Of a stretch of 64,000 bases of DNA, positions 24,180 through 33,490 are shown piece after piece (the first letter of the stretch is position 1; every line of letters starts with the position of its first letter). Source of the DNA: Candidatus Omnitrophota bacterium. GTDB taxonomy: Bacteria > Omnitrophota > Omnitrophia > Omnitrophales > Aquincolibacteriaceae. The translations under genes were made by a program, and so were the position numbers. A model generated the notes under the pieces. It saw only the letters and a list, made by a program, of their open reading frames with translations, was not told the origin of the DNA and searched no databases. The DNA lies in contig JACKFM010000001.1 of assembly GCA_020632475.1 (NCBI GenBank), positions 124,001 to 188,000 on the forward strand, written 5' to 3'.

Positions 24180-25649
24180 ATGGATAATCATACAGATAAA
24201 ATTAAAAAAGGCGCCGGCATTCTTCTCTTAGTCCTGGCTCTGGCAGCTGTATTGGTATTGATTCCGCGTCAGGCGAGTCATCACGAGCATCAGGATGAAA
24301 GGGGGGCTGCGGCTGAAAAACAGAGTACCGTTTGGACATGTTCCATGCATCCGCAGATCAGAATGCCCAAACCGGGCAGGTGTCCTATTTGCGGAATGGA
24401 TTTGATTTCTGTTGAAGCGGACTCCGCTTCTGAGGCGACTTCCCACGAATTGAAATTGACGAGCGAAGCGGCGGCCCTGGCCGGAATTCAGACATCCCTG
24501 GTTGAACGTAAGGCCGTGGATGTACGGGTACGGCTGACCGGTAAAGTGGAATATGACGAAACGCGTATTGCCTATATTACGGCCTGGGCGGCCGGGCGTA
24601 TTGACCGGCTTTATATTGATCAGACCGGCATTCCGGTTAAGAAAGGCGATCATATGGCATATCTTTACAGCCCGGAACTTTTATCGGCGCAGGAAGAATA
24701 CTTACAGGCCATGGAGGGTGCCAAAAATGTTCAGGAAAGCCATCTGGACATTATTCGTTCGACTTCAACGGATACGGTCAAAAATGCACGCGAAAAATTA
24801 AAACTGCTCGGTGTGACCGATGCGCAGATTGAAGAGCTTGAAAAACGCAAGGTTCCTAATGATCACATGACGGTCTATTCACCGGCCAGCGGCATTGTGA
24901 TCAAGCGCGAAGTGCAGGAAGGTGATTATGTTCAAACCGGCCGCCGCATATACTCGATTGTTGATCTCAGCCGTGTCTGGGTTAAATTGGATGCGTATGA
25001 AAAAGATATCATCTGGCTGCGCTACGGACAGGACGTGCGTTTTGAAGCCGAGGCCTATCCGGGAGAGGTTTTTCACGGGACGATTTCATTGATTGATCCG
25101 ATTTTGGATGAAAAAACGCGTACAGTTAAGGTGAGAGTCGATGTGAATAATGAAAAAGGTCTGCTCAAGCCCGGAATGTTTGTGCGCGCTCTCGTCGCCG
25201 CAAAGGCGGGCGAGGAAGGCCAAGTCATCGATTATGCTCTTGCCGGGAAGTGGATTTGTCCGATGCATCCTGAAATTGTGCGTGATGAAAAAGGGGACTG
25301 CCCGATTTGCGGCATGGAGCTTGTCCAGCCGAAAGACCTGGGATATACGTCCGTGGATGAGATGGAAGCTCCGCTGGTGGTTCCGGCCTCAAGTGTTTTA
25401 AAAACAGGGAAGCGGGCTGTGGTCTATGTTCAAACTTCGCAGGAAGAGCCTGTTTTTGAAGGGCGTGAGATCGTCGTCGGTGCCCGGGCCGGAGATTATT
25501 ACATTGTGAAATCCGGACTTAGCGAAGGCGAACGCGTTGTGACCGAAGGTAATTTTAAAATTGATAGTGCTATGCAGATTCATGCCAAGCCCAGCATGAT
25601 GAACCCTGAGAGAGAAAGCGCAGCCGGAGGACATAGCCATGGACATTAA
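24180..25649 (+). CDS. RND periplasmic adaptor with two heavy-metal-binding domains (CusB-like)
   Basis: The membrane-fusion subunit linking the RND pump to the outer-membrane channel. The 489-residue protein has an N-terminal membrane anchor (residues about 12-30), then a heavy-metal-binding domain (CSMHP at about 53-57 to CPICGMDL at about 68-75), the adaptor core with lipoyl, hairpin and barrel parts (GRIDRLYIDQTGIPVKKGD, SPASGIVIKREVQEGDYV, VWVKLDAYEKD), and an unusual second CPMHP-CPICGMEL metal domain inserted near residues 358-385, before the C-terminal membrane-proximal domain. The start at 24180 follows an AGGGGGGGAGCAGG site. It overlaps the pump gene by 11 bases. Confidence 0.92.
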   Translation: MDNHTDKIKKGAGILLLVLALAAVLVLIPRQASHHEHQDERGAAAEKQSTVWTCSMHPQIRMPKPGRCPICGMDLISVEADSASEATSHELKLTSEAAALAGIQTSLVERKAVDVRVRLTGKVEYDETRIAYITAWAAGRIDRLYIDQTGIPVKKGDHMAYLYSPELLSAQEEYLQAMEGAKNVQESHLDIIRSTSTDTVKNAREKLKLLGVTDAQIEELEKRKVPNDHMTVYSPASGIVIKREVQEGDYVQTGRRIYSIVDLSRVWVKLDAYEKDIIWLRYGQDVRFEAEAYPGEVFHGTISLIDPILDEKTRTVKVRVDVNNEKGLLKPGMFVRALVAAKAGEEGQVIDYALAGKWICPMHPEIVRDEKGDCPICGMELVQPKDLGYTSVDEMEAPLVVPASSVLKTGKRAVVYVQTSQEEPVFEGREIVVGARAGDYYIVKSGLSEGERVVTEGNFKIDSAMQIHAKPSMMNPERESAAGGHSHGH

Positions 25650-28600
25650 ATCTTCTCAGTCCAATCGACCGAAGGGCCCGGTAGCGGCTGTGATCCGGTT
25701 CTGTCTTGAAAACAAACCGGTTGTTTTTCTTTTGGTGGTGTTTTTGACGGCCTGGGGCTTTTTGTCGGCGCCCTTTGACTGGAGTATTGCTAAACATTTT
25801 CCCAGAAACCCGGTAGCCGTAGATGCCATCCCCGACATCGGCGAAAACCAGCAAATTATTTTTACCGAATGGAAAGGCCGCTCACCTCAGGATGTTGAAG
25901 ACCAGATTACCTATCCTCTGACCGTTGCACTGTTAGGCGTGCCGAATGTTAAAACCGTGCGCAGTTATAGTTTTTTTGGTTTTTCATCCGTTTATCTGAT
26001 TTTTGATGAAAAAATGGATTTTTATGATGCGCGCACGCGCATTCTCGAAAAACTGCAAAGCCTTGAGCCCGGGACGCTGCCGGAAGGAACCAAGCCGGTT
26101 CTGGGACCTGATGCCACAGGTTTGGGACAGGTCTACTGGTATACCCTGGAAGGCCGCGACAGTCAGGGGCGTCCGGCAGAGGGCTGGGATTTGCACGAGC
26201 TTCGAACGATTCAGGATTGGGATGTGCGTTATGCCCTTCTTGCGGTCAAAGACGTTAGTGAAGTCGCCTCCATCGGCGGTTTTGTTCAGGAGTATCAGGT
26301 GGATGTCGATCCCGACGCGATGCGTGCATACGGGGTGACGCTCCAGGATGTTTTTCAAGCCGTCAAAATGTCAAATACCGATGTGGGTGCCCGGACGATT
26401 GAAGTTAACCGTGTGGCCTATATGATCCGCGGGCTGGGGTTCATCAAAGATCTTAAAGATCTTGAAATGAGTGTGATTAAAACGCATGAAGATACGCCTG
26501 TTTTTGTCAAAGATGTTGCCCATGTCACGTTGGGACCGGCTTTGCGCGAAGGGGTTTTGGATAAAGAAGGTGCCGAGGCCGTGGGGGGCGTGGTGGTGGT
26601 TCGCCACGGGGCTAATCCCATGGCCGTGATTGGAAATGTCAAAGCCAAGATTGCCGAGATTCAAGGGAGTCTGCCTGAAAAGACGCTTGCCGACGGACGC
26701 ATCAGCAAAGTGACCCTTGTTCCGTTTTATGATCGCAGTGGATTAATTCAGGAGACACTCTCAACATTGGACAATGCCCTTAAGGAGGAAATGCTGGTGA
26801 CGATCCTTGTCGTGATCGTGATGATGATGCATTTTGCCAGCTCACTTTTAATTTCGGGTTTATTGCCGCTGGCGGTTCTGATGTGTTTTATCGCCATGAA
26901 AAGTTTCGGTGTGGAGGCCAACATCGTTGCGCTTTCCGGTATTGCCATTGCCATCGGGACGATGGTGGATATGGGTATTGTCATCACCGAAAACATTTTG
27001 AACCATATGGAACGTGCCGAGCCCGGCGAAAGCAGGCTTGAAGTGGTTTATCGTGCCTCCGTCGAAGTCGGTAGTGCGGTGTTGACTGCTGTTTCAACGA
27101 CGGTGATCAGCTTTTTGCCGGTTTTTGTGATGGAAGCGGCTGAGGGTAAATTATTTAAACCGCTGGCTTTGACTAAAACGTTTGCTTTAATTGCTTCGGT
27201 CATTGTGGCATTGACCATCATTCCTCCGGCGGCACATTTGATTTTCGGCCGCCGCAAATCTTTTAAATCCTTTTCAAGAATCGGCGGATGGCTGCTGCTT
27301 GCGGCCGGAACAATCACGGTCTGGAAATTCAACGCCGCAGCCGGAGTGGTTTTGATTTTGCTCGGGACTTACCGCTTAGTGAAAGACCGGACTGGCGAAA
27401 CAAGGCAGCCGGATCTTTCGCGTTTTGTCAATTATGCCCTGGCGATAATCTTTGCCGTTTTTTTAACGCACCACTGGCTGCCGCTCGGTCCCGAAAAAGG
27501 GTTTGTGTTGAATTTTATTTTTGCCGGTTTCGTGATCGGAGGCCTGCTTTGGTTTTTCCATGCATTTCAAAAACATTATGCCGGCATTCTACAGTGGTGC
27601 CTTGCGCACAAAATTAAATTTTTGTGTATTCCTCTGGCAGTCCTTTTAGCGGGGTTAACCATCTGGCTTGGCTTTAACCGTGTCTTTGGTTTTATTCCGC
27701 AGGGCTTGCGTGCACGGGCTCCGGTTTCCTGGGTGGCACATGCGTTTCCGGGGATGGGGAAGGAATTTATGCCGCCGCTTGATGAAGGGTCGTTTCTTTT
27801 TATGCCGACGACGATGCCTCATGCCTCGATCGGCGAAGCGAGCGAAGTGCTGCAGATTCAGGACAAGGCCATTCGTGCCATTCCTGAGGTGGATTTGGTT
27901 GTCGGGAAAATCGGGCGTGTCGACAGTCCGCTGGACCCGGCACCGATTTCGATGATGGAAACGCTGATCAATTACAAATCCGAATACATTCTGAACCGCA
28001 GCGGAAGACGTATGCGCTTTAAATTCGACAGGAAAAAACAGGTGTTTGCACGTACTCCGGAAGGGGAGTTGATCGAAGATCCGCACGGACGCCCTTTTCG
28101 CCAATGGCGTGATCACATCAAATCACCGGATGATATCTGGAAAGAAATCGTCCGGGCCGGTGAAGTGCCGGGATCGACATCGGCACCCAAGTTGCAGCCC
28201 ATTGCCACGCGGCTCGTCATGCTGCAGAGCGGTATGCGTGCGCCGATGGGCGTCAAGGTTAAAGGGCCTACGCTTGAGGCTATCGAACAGGCGGGCCTTG
28301 AGATTGAAAAATTTTTAAAAGAGGTCCCTTCGATTGAACCGGAAACCGTTTTTGCCGATCGTGTTATCGGTAAACCTTATCTTGAAATTGAAATTGACCG
28401 TGAGGCCATTGCGCGTTACGGGATTAAAGTTCAGGATGTACAGAATGTGATTGAAATTGCTGCCGGCGGTAAACGCATTACGACAACCGTCGAAGGCCGT
28501 GAACGCTATCCGGTTCGCATCCGTTATTTGCGTGAACTTCGGGATACGCCCGAGGCGCTGGGGGAGATTCTGGTACCTTCGCCCACGGGTGCCCAAATTC

Positions 28601-29451
28601 CTTTGGCCCAGCTTTCAAAAATTCATTATGTGCGCGGGCCGCAGATGATCAAAAGTGAAGATACTTTCTTAACGGCGTATGTGCTTTTTGATATGAAGTC
28701 CGGTCAGGCGGAGGTCAATGTGGTAGAACAGGCCCAGGCCTATTTGAAACAGAAAATTACAGACGGCAGTCTGGTTCTTCCCGCCGGTGTGCGGTATGTT
28801 TTCTCGGGCAGTTATGAAAATCAGATTCGCAGCACAAGAAAACTGGCTGTGGTTTTGCCGCTGGCGCTGTTTTTGATTTTTATGATTTTGTATTTTCAGT
28901 TTCGTTCGGTGATCACAACCTCAATCGTTTTTTCAGGTGTTTTTGTGGCCTGGGCCGGAGGCTTTTTAATGCTCTGGTTATACGGACAGCCCTGGTTTTT
29001 GGATTTTTCGCTTTTCGGAACATCCATGCGCGAGCTCTTTCAGATTCATCCGGTCAACCTGAGCGTGGCCGTGTGGGTCGGTTTTCTGGCGCTTTTCGGG
29101 ATTGCAACCGATGACGGAGTGGTGATGGCGACTTATCTGGATCAGAGTTTTGACAAGCATGAGGTTACCTCGCTTACGCAGGTTCGTCAGGCCACGCTTG
29201 AAGCGGCGTTGCGCCGTGTGCGGCCCTGCCTGATGACGACCGCAACAACGCTTCTGGCGCTTTTGCCGGTTTTAACGTCATCCGGCCGCGGTGCGGATGT
29301 GATGATCCCCATGGCGATTCCGACTTTTGGCGGAATGACTATTCAATTAATGACGATGTTTATCGTTCCGGTGCTGTATTGCATTGTCCAGGAATGGAAA
29401 GTGAAGCACCGCCGAAACGCATCAAAAGAAGAAGTAAGCATTTTAAGATAA
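25639..29451 (+). CDS. Heavy-metal RND efflux pump, enlarged (CusA/CzcA family)
   Basis: A proton-driven inner-membrane pump for monovalent or divalent metal ions. Typical HME-RND features: VDAIPDIGENQQIIFTEWKG near the start, QDVEDQITYPL, YSFFGFSSVYLIFDE, the transmembrane-4 acidic motif AIGTMVDMGIVITENI and the second-half GIATDDGVVM and RPCLMTTATTLLALLP. At 1270 residues it exceeds the usual 1040-1060. Most of the extra length is a hydrophobic insertion around residues 545-665, which adds about four membrane segments before the second porter domain, and further loops near 780-830. The metal cannot be assigned; neighbours fit Cu/Ag or Zn/Co/Cd. Confidence 0.95.
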   Translation: MDIKSSQSNRPKGPVAAVIRFCLENKPVVFLLVVFLTAWGFLSAPFDWSIAKHFPRNPVAVDAIPDIGENQQIIFTEWKGRSPQDVEDQITYPLTVALLGVPNVKTVRSYSFFGFSSVYLIFDEKMDFYDARTRILEKLQSLEPGTLPEGTKPVLGPDATGLGQVYWYTLEGRDSQGRPAEGWDLHELRTIQDWDVRYALLAVKDVSEVASIGGFVQEYQVDVDPDAMRAYGVTLQDVFQAVKMSNTDVGARTIEVNRVAYMIRGLGFIKDLKDLEMSVIKTHEDTPVFVKDVAHVTLGPALREGVLDKEGAEAVGGVVVVRHGANPMAVIGNVKAKIAEIQGSLPEKTLADGRISKVTLVPFYDRSGLIQETLSTLDNALKEEMLVTILVVIVMMMHFASSLLISGLLPLAVLMCFIAMKSFGVEANIVALSGIAIAIGTMVDMGIVITENILNHMERAEPGESRLEVVYRASVEVGSAVLTAVSTTVISFLPVFVMEAAEGKLFKPLALTKTFALIASVIVALTIIPPAAHLIFGRRKSFKSFSRIGGWLLLAAGTITVWKFNAAAGVVLILLGTYRLVKDRTGETRQPDLSRFVNYALAIIFAVFLTHHWLPLGPEKGFVLNFIFAGFVIGGLLWFFHAFQKHYAGILQWCLAHKIKFLCIPLAVLLAGLTIWLGFNRVFGFIPQGLRARAPVSWVAHAFPGMGKEFMPPLDEGSFLFMPTTMPHASIGEASEVLQIQDKAIRAIPEVDLVVGKIGRVDSPLDPAPISMMETLINYKSEYILNRSGRRMRFKFDRKKQVFARTPEGELIEDPHGRPFRQWRDHIKSPDDIWKEIVRAGEVPGSTSAPKLQPIATRLVMLQSGMRAPMGVKVKGPTLEAIEQAGLEIEKFLKEVPSIEPETVFADRVIGKPYLEIEIDREAIARYGIKVQDVQNVIEIAAGGKRITTTVEGRERYPVRIRYLRELRDTPEALGEILVPSPTGAQIPLAQLSKIHYVRGPQMIKSEDTFLTAYVLFDMKSGQAEVNVVEQAQAYLKQKITDGSLVLPAGVRYVFSGSYENQIRSTRKLAVVLPLALFLIFMILYFQFRSVITTSIVFSGVFVAWAGGFLMLWLYGQPWFLDFSLFGTSMRELFQIHPVNLSVAVWVGFLALFGIATDDGVVMATYLDQSFDKHEVTSLTQVRQATLEAALRRVRPCLMTTATTLLALLPVLTSSGRGADVMIPMAIPTFGGMTIQLMTMFIVPVLYCIVQEWKVKHRRNASKEEVSILR

Positions 29452-29471
29452 TTAAAACAAAGGAGATAAAA

Positions 29472-29753
29472 ATGAAAAAGTTCGTAGTGATTGCTGTTTT
29501 TTTAAGCCTTGCAGTGATGTCGACAAATGTTTTTGCTAATCAAGCTATCCCTGCACAAGTGAAATCGTTTAATATCGGTAATACGGTTTGTCCGGTAAGC
29601 GGCGAGGAGATTGAATCAATGGGTAAAGCCTATGAAGTTGAATATCATGGGAAAATATATAATTTATGCTGCAGGCAGTGTGCCAAAGATTTTAAGAAGG
29701 ATCCGGAGAAATATGCCGGAATCGCAGAGGCACAGGCATTAGAGGTTAAGTAG
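29472..29753 (+). CDS. Secreted YHS-domain metal-binding protein
   Basis: A 93-residue periplasmic protein. A signal peptide ends near VFANQ (residue 23), followed by one YHS/TRASH-type domain: NTVCPVSGEEI (about 37-47), EYHGKIYNLCCRQCAKDFKKDP. Four cysteines in C-x-S and C-C-x-x-C arrangement are likely metal ligands. The ATG at 29472 follows an AAGGAGAT site; the frame is open upstream but lacks a start signal. Position in the efflux island suggests a metal carrier or sensor for the RND pump. Confidence 0.85.
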   Translation: MKKFVVIAVFLSLAVMSTNVFANQAIPAQVKSFNIGNTVCPVSGEEIESMGKAYEVEYHGKIYNLCCRQCAKDFKKDPEKYAGIAEAQALEVK

Positions 29754-29782
29754 CCTTAAAAAATAAACGAGGAGGTGCCCCC

Positions 29783-30211
29783 ATGGACCCTGTGGAACAG
29801 ACGCAGAAGTTTTTATTGGTGTTTCATCCGATGCTGGTACATTTTCCGGTTGCGCTTTATTTTTTTGAATTCGCATTGCTGACGGTTTGGATCGTAAAAA
29901 GAGACGAGGTTTTTTTGCGATTTGCGAAAATTTCTTTTTTTCTCGGTTTTACGATCAGCTTTCCGGCGATGTTTGCCGGGTATCAGGATGCCGGTGCCAG
30001 CCTGAAACATATTTTTGCCCATGAACTGATCAAAGACCATTTTTTGGCTGCGATAACGCTTTTGGTTTTTTGCTGTATCCACGCTCTGTTGTGGATTAAA
30101 CTCAAAAGCGATCACCCCCGGTTTAAGGTGATTCAATTGGCCGGATCGCTGTTGATTTGCATTGCCGTGATGGCGGCGGGGTATTTTGGAGGGCAATTGG
30201 TTTATGGATAA
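29783..30211 (+). CDS. DUF2231 family membrane protein
   Basis: A 142-residue protein with four transmembrane segments. HPMLVHFPVALYFFEFAL at residues 15-32 and the C-terminal GYFGGQLVYG are hallmarks of DUF2231, a haem- or metal-linked membrane family of unknown reaction. The His-containing motif could bind haem or metal. A GAGGAGGTG site precedes the ATG. It overlaps the following permease start by 8 bases, so the two are translationally coupled. Confidence 0.82.
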   Translation: MDPVEQTQKFLLVFHPMLVHFPVALYFFEFALLTVWIVKRDEVFLRFAKISFFLGFTISFPAMFAGYQDAGASLKHIFAHELIKDHFLAAITLLVFCCIHALLWIKLKSDHPRFKVIQLAGSLLICIAVMAAGYFGGQLVYG

Positions 30212-31259
30212 AAAAACGGAACACCACTGCTGCCACTCTGAAAAACCTCAGAAAAAGAAGCCGTGGTATTTGAGCTTTGCGGGCCTTACGGGTCTTGCGA
30301 CTCTGGTGCTTTTGGCGGGATCCTTATTGATCCCGTTTCTGCATTCTTTTAGACATGCCTATTTCATGTTTACGGCAAAGATTTGGTTTCCGGTTATACT
30401 TGGTCTGGTCATCGGCGGACTTATCGACTATTACGTTCCGCATACCTATATTTCAAAGTTTTTGGCTAAAGACCGCCCCCAAAGTATTTTATGTGCCACA
30501 GGGCTTGGGTTTTTAATGAGTGCCTGCAGCCATGGCATTATGGCGATTGCCATGCAGCTTTATAAAAAAGGTGCCTCAGGTCCGGCAGTGGTGACTTTTA
30601 TGCTGGCCAGTCCGTGGGCCAGTCTTCCGGTGACTTTTATGCTGCTTGGATTGTTCGGGGCGAAGGGTGCGCTCATTATTTTGGGAGCGATTTTGATTGC
30701 CTTGACCACAGGTTTGATCATGCAGCGTTTGCAGAAACAAAAATGGATTGAAATCAATCCGAATACAGTTACCATTGAGAGCCATTTTTCGGTGCGTAAA
30801 GACATGCAAAAACGCTGGAAAAAATACTGGACCGAGCCGGGTGGGGATTTTAAAACCGACATTGTGGGAATAGGGGCCGGAATTAAAAGTCTTGCGGCGA
30901 TGATTATGGGCTGGATTCTACTTGGAATGCTTTTGGCCGGACTGATTTCAGCCTATGTGCCCGCACATTTTTTTGAGCAATATCTGAGTTCGAGCTTCAC
31001 AGGTATGGTCATGACGCTTGTTTTTGCCACGGTGATTGAAGTCTGCTCAGAGGGTTCGGCCCCTTTGGCCTTTGCCCTTTTTGAGCGGACGGCCGCGCTC
31101 GGGAACGTTTTTATTTTTCTCATGGCCGGAGTGGCTACCGACTACACCGAGCTTGGTTTGATCTGGAAAAATATCGGGCGCCGCACAGCGCTCTGGACTT
31201 TAATTCTGACCCTCCCGCAGATTTTTCTCTTCGCCTGGCTTCTGAATAAGTTATTTTAA
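30204..31259 (+). CDS. Permease of the SO_0444 (YraQ-like) Cu/Zn efflux family
   Basis: A 351-residue membrane protein with about eight to ten hydrophobic segments. The cytoplasmic N-terminus has HHCCHSEK, a likely metal-binding cluster. The repeated permease motif is visible in both halves: GFLMSACSHGIMAIAMQLYK with LASPWASLPVTFMLLG, and EVCSEGSAPLAFALFE with MAGVATDYTELGLIW. Family members have been linked to copper, zinc or arsenic export. The start at 30204 follows GGAGGG at ten bases. It closes the efflux island and overlaps the convergent aminotransferase gene by 4 bases. Confidence 0.85.
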   Translation: MDKKTEHHCCHSEKPQKKKPWYLSFAGLTGLATLVLLAGSLLIPFLHSFRHAYFMFTAKIWFPVILGLVIGGLIDYYVPHTYISKFLAKDRPQSILCATGLGFLMSACSHGIMAIAMQLYKKGASGPAVVTFMLASPWASLPVTFMLLGLFGAKGALIILGAILIALTTGLIMQRLQKQKWIEINPNTVTIESHFSVRKDMQKRWKKYWTEPGGDFKTDIVGIGAGIKSLAAMIMGWILLGMLLAGLISAYVPAHFFEQYLSSSFTGMVMTLVFATVIEVCSEGSAPLAFALFERTAALGNVFIFLMAGVATDYTELGLIWKNIGRRTALWTLILTLPQIFLFAWLLNKLF

Positions 31260-32416
31260 TTGCTTAATGCCGCCATTTTTTTAAGGGCGTCCTCAAGTGC
31301 TTTGGGGTCAGTTAGCAGACTGATGACCGCATAAGGTTCTTCGATCAGATCAAAGAGATATCCCGGGTGCAGAAAGACATGTGCCTTTTCCAAAAAATGA
31401 ATCGCCCATTCCTCATCGCTCATGGTTGCGGGAAGTTTTAAAACCGCTGTCCAGCCGCCCGCGGTTTTCAGCGGAGTGATTGCGCTTCCTTCCAACGTGC
31501 GGTGAATGAGCGCATGATTGCTCCGTATGCGTTTGAGAATTTCACTTTGAATATTTTCTTTTTGAGCCATCCATCCGGACAGGGCGGTTTGAGTTGGTGT
31601 GCTTGCCGACAAATAAGTGTCGGCAATGATTTCAAGACGGCGGATCGCTTCGTTGCGTTCGGCATCGGGCCCCGTGACGATAATCCACGAAAGTTTCATC
31701 TGCGGCAAGCCCAGAATTTTGGAAATGCCGCTTAGCGTAAACGTCAGAACTTCATTTTCTTCGGCCAGGCTTTGCGCCGATGAGTTTTCATCAATTTGAA
31801 AATCAAAGAAAACCTCATCGGAAATAATGGCCAGAGGATGTTTGCGGCAGACTTCGCGGATTAGATCTTTTTCGGCTTGTGCGAAATAGTGCCCGTCAGG
31901 ATTGCCGGGATTAACCAGCATCAGGGCGCGTGTCTTGTCTGAGATATCCTGATAAAAAGAAGGATCAATCTGCCAGTTTTTATCCGGGTTCAGTCCGTAG
32001 CGTACAAGCTCGACGTCATTGATGCCCGCCAGATAATCCATCAAAGGATAGCCGGGCTGCGGGGCCAAGACCTGGTCGCCCGGTTCAGCCAAAAGTTTAA
32101 AAACAAAACTGTAGGCTTCGCTGGTATTGGCCGTGATAAAGATTTGTTCGGGCGAAAGCGTAATCCCTTTTTCAGCGTAGTAATGGATAACTGCAAGACG
32201 AGCCTCGGGTATGCCGTGTGCATCCGGGTGGTATTCAAGATTCTGTGCCGATTGAAAGGGGCTCAGAATGGAATTGTTTAGATAAGAAAAACCGCATTGG
32301 GTCGGATTGGACTCAGCCAGATGAAGCACCTCAATGCCTTGGGCCTTGAGGGATTCCAGTTTTTCGCTCAGGGGATTGGTACCGGTTTTCCAGTTGGTGC
32401 GTTTTGCGAAATTCAT
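31256..32416 (-). CDS. Class I/II PLP-dependent aminotransferase
   Basis: A fold-type I aminotransferase of 386 residues. Visible are HLAESNPTQCGF at the N-terminus, YHPDAHGIPEAR, ANTSEAYSFVF, the substrate or PLP segment LVNPGNPDGH, IISDEVFFDF and the PLP lysine in SGISKILGLPQMKLSW (near residue 235). The final arginine segment is less conserved. Homologues often act on alanine or aromatic or branched amino acids; the substrate here is unknown. It starts in a 4-base ATGA overlap with the glycosyltransferase gene, so the two are coupled. Confidence 0.87.
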   Translation of the reverse strand: MNFAKRTNWKTGTNPLSEKLESLKAQGIEVLHLAESNPTQCGFSYLNNSILSPFQSAQNLEYHPDAHGIPEARLAVIHYYAEKGITLSPEQIFITANTSEAYSFVFKLLAEPGDQVLAPQPGYPLMDYLAGINDVELVRYGLNPDKNWQIDPSFYQDISDKTRALMLVNPGNPDGHYFAQAEKDLIREVCRKHPLAIISDEVFFDFQIDENSSAQSLAEENEVLTFTLSGISKILGLPQMKLSWIIVTGPDAERNEAIRRLEIIADTYLSASTPTQTALSGWMAQKENIQSEILKRIRSNHALIHRTLEGSAITPLKTAGGWTAVLKLPATMSDEEWAIHFLEKAHVFLHPGYLFDLIEEPYAVISLLTDPKALEDALKKMAALSN

Positions 32417-33267
32417 GACCGGCCTTCGTCGACTTGTTCCTGGATCTCCAGAATGCTTAAAATGTTTTCAACCAGCAAAGCCTCTTCCATCTTCCCTCTT
32501 TTTTTAGCCCCAGTGATAAAAATCCGGGCTTTTTGACGGAGTGTTTTTTCCGCGTCCACATATTGTGACTTTGAAAGCCGGCCGTTTAAAAGAAGTTTAA
32601 TCAGGGCACGGATTCGGAATTGATCCATGGCCGCAAGTTTGTGCGACAATTGGTCTTTGTGTCCGCCGTATTTTTTGATCAAAGGTTTCTCAATCAGACC
32701 CACCGGATATTGATAACTGATCCGAAGCCAAAGATCGTAGTCTTCACACACCGGCAGGGACTCATCAAACCCGCCGGTTTCTTCAAAAAGACTTTTTTCC
32801 ATAATGACTGCCGAAGGACTGATGATACAGAGGGGAAGGCAGTGTTTGAAAACAGGCCCGCCATATTTACGGTGTTTTTTCATCGGGTTTACCCTCAGGC
32901 CGTTTCGAATCCACATTTCTTCGGTTTGGGCAATCCGGTATTCGGGATGAGTGCTGAAAAAATCCATTTGCGCCTTGAGTTTTCCGGGAAGCCATTCATC
33001 ATCTGAATCCAGAAAGGCAATCCATTTTCCACCGGCTTTTTCTACGCCCCGGTTGCGGGCAAAAGCAGGGCCCCGGTTTTCCGGATAATAATGATATTGA
33101 ACGGCTGCAAACTCGGCTCGAACCATTTCACCTGTGCCGTCAGTGGACCCGTCATCAATGACGATCACTTCAAAGGAGACCCCTTTTTGTGCGAGCACGG
33201 ATTTTAAAGCCCTTTTGAGAGGTTCAGGGCGGTTATAGACGGGAATAATGACGCTGATATCAATCAT
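32413..33267 (-). CDS. Family 2 glycosyltransferase
   Basis: A cytoplasmic GT-A fold glycosyltransferase of 284 residues. The nucleotide-sugar-binding motif ISVIIPVYNRPEPLKRAL (residues 4-21), VIVIDDGSTDGT (about 34-45) and the DxD-type IAFLDSDDEWLPGK (about 83-96) are clear; later QPG/ED-like elements appear as PVCEDYDLWLRIS. No membrane segment. Donor and acceptor are unknown; an envelope polysaccharide or glycoprotein role is usual. An extended -10 box lies only eight bases before the ATG, predicting a leaderless mRNA. Confidence 0.92.
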   Translation of the reverse strand: MIDISVIIPVYNRPEPLKRALKSVLAQKGVSFEVIVIDDGSTDGTGEMVRAEFAAVQYHYYPENRGPAFARNRGVEKAGGKWIAFLDSDDEWLPGKLKAQMDFFSTHPEYRIAQTEEMWIRNGLRVNPMKKHRKYGGPVFKHCLPLCIISPSAVIMEKSLFEETGGFDESLPVCEDYDLWLRISYQYPVGLIEKPLIKKYGGHKDQLSHKLAAMDQFRIRALIKLLLNGRLSKSQYVDAEKTLRQKARIFITGAKKRGKMEEALLVENILSILEIQEQVDEGRS

Positions 33268-33275
33268 AGGCGCGT

Positions 33276-33284
33276 ACTATAACA
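33276..33284 (-). promoter_or_regulatory. Extended -10 box of the glycosyltransferase gene
   Basis: Minus strand TGTTATAGT: an extended -10 (TG-n-TATAGT, with the hexamer at 33281-33276). Eight bases separate the hexamer from the ATG (33267). No Shine-Dalgarno sequence is present in this interval. Confidence 0.6.
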
Positions 33285-33293
33285 CATCTCGAA

Positions 33294-33407
33294 CGGTGAC
33301 TGGGAGAGAAGGGACAGGGAGAAAGAATTTTGAAATAAAAACCGGCCTTTTGTCCCCACTTTTTGGTGCCGCGTCTCTGCGCCCCTTCACTATTCCCCAT
33401 GTCACCG
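33294..33407. repeat. GACAGGGAGAA-type imperfect palindrome, copy 1
   Basis: CGGTGAC (33294-33300) pairs with GTCACCG (33401-33407); inner GGGACAGGGAGAAAG and the pyrimidine-rich TTTTGTCCCCAC side form loose further pairing. A related element with GGGGAGAATTTT is at 35791-35880. Both flank the fchA-folD-panB operon. Confidence 0.6.
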
Positions 33408-33424
33408 TGTCGATTTAGCTTACA

Positions 33425-33453
33425 TTGACAGGGGGCTTGAGCGCTTTTATACT
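33425..33453 (+). promoter_or_regulatory. Promoter of fchA-folD-panB
   Basis: TTGACA (33425-33430), exactly 17 bases, TATACT (33448-33453): a near-consensus sigma-70 promoter. The fchA ATG is 37 bases downstream, behind GAGAGG. Confidence 0.88.
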
Positions 33454-33490
33454 ACCTCTTTCTAAGCTTCCTTATATATGAGAGGTCTCC

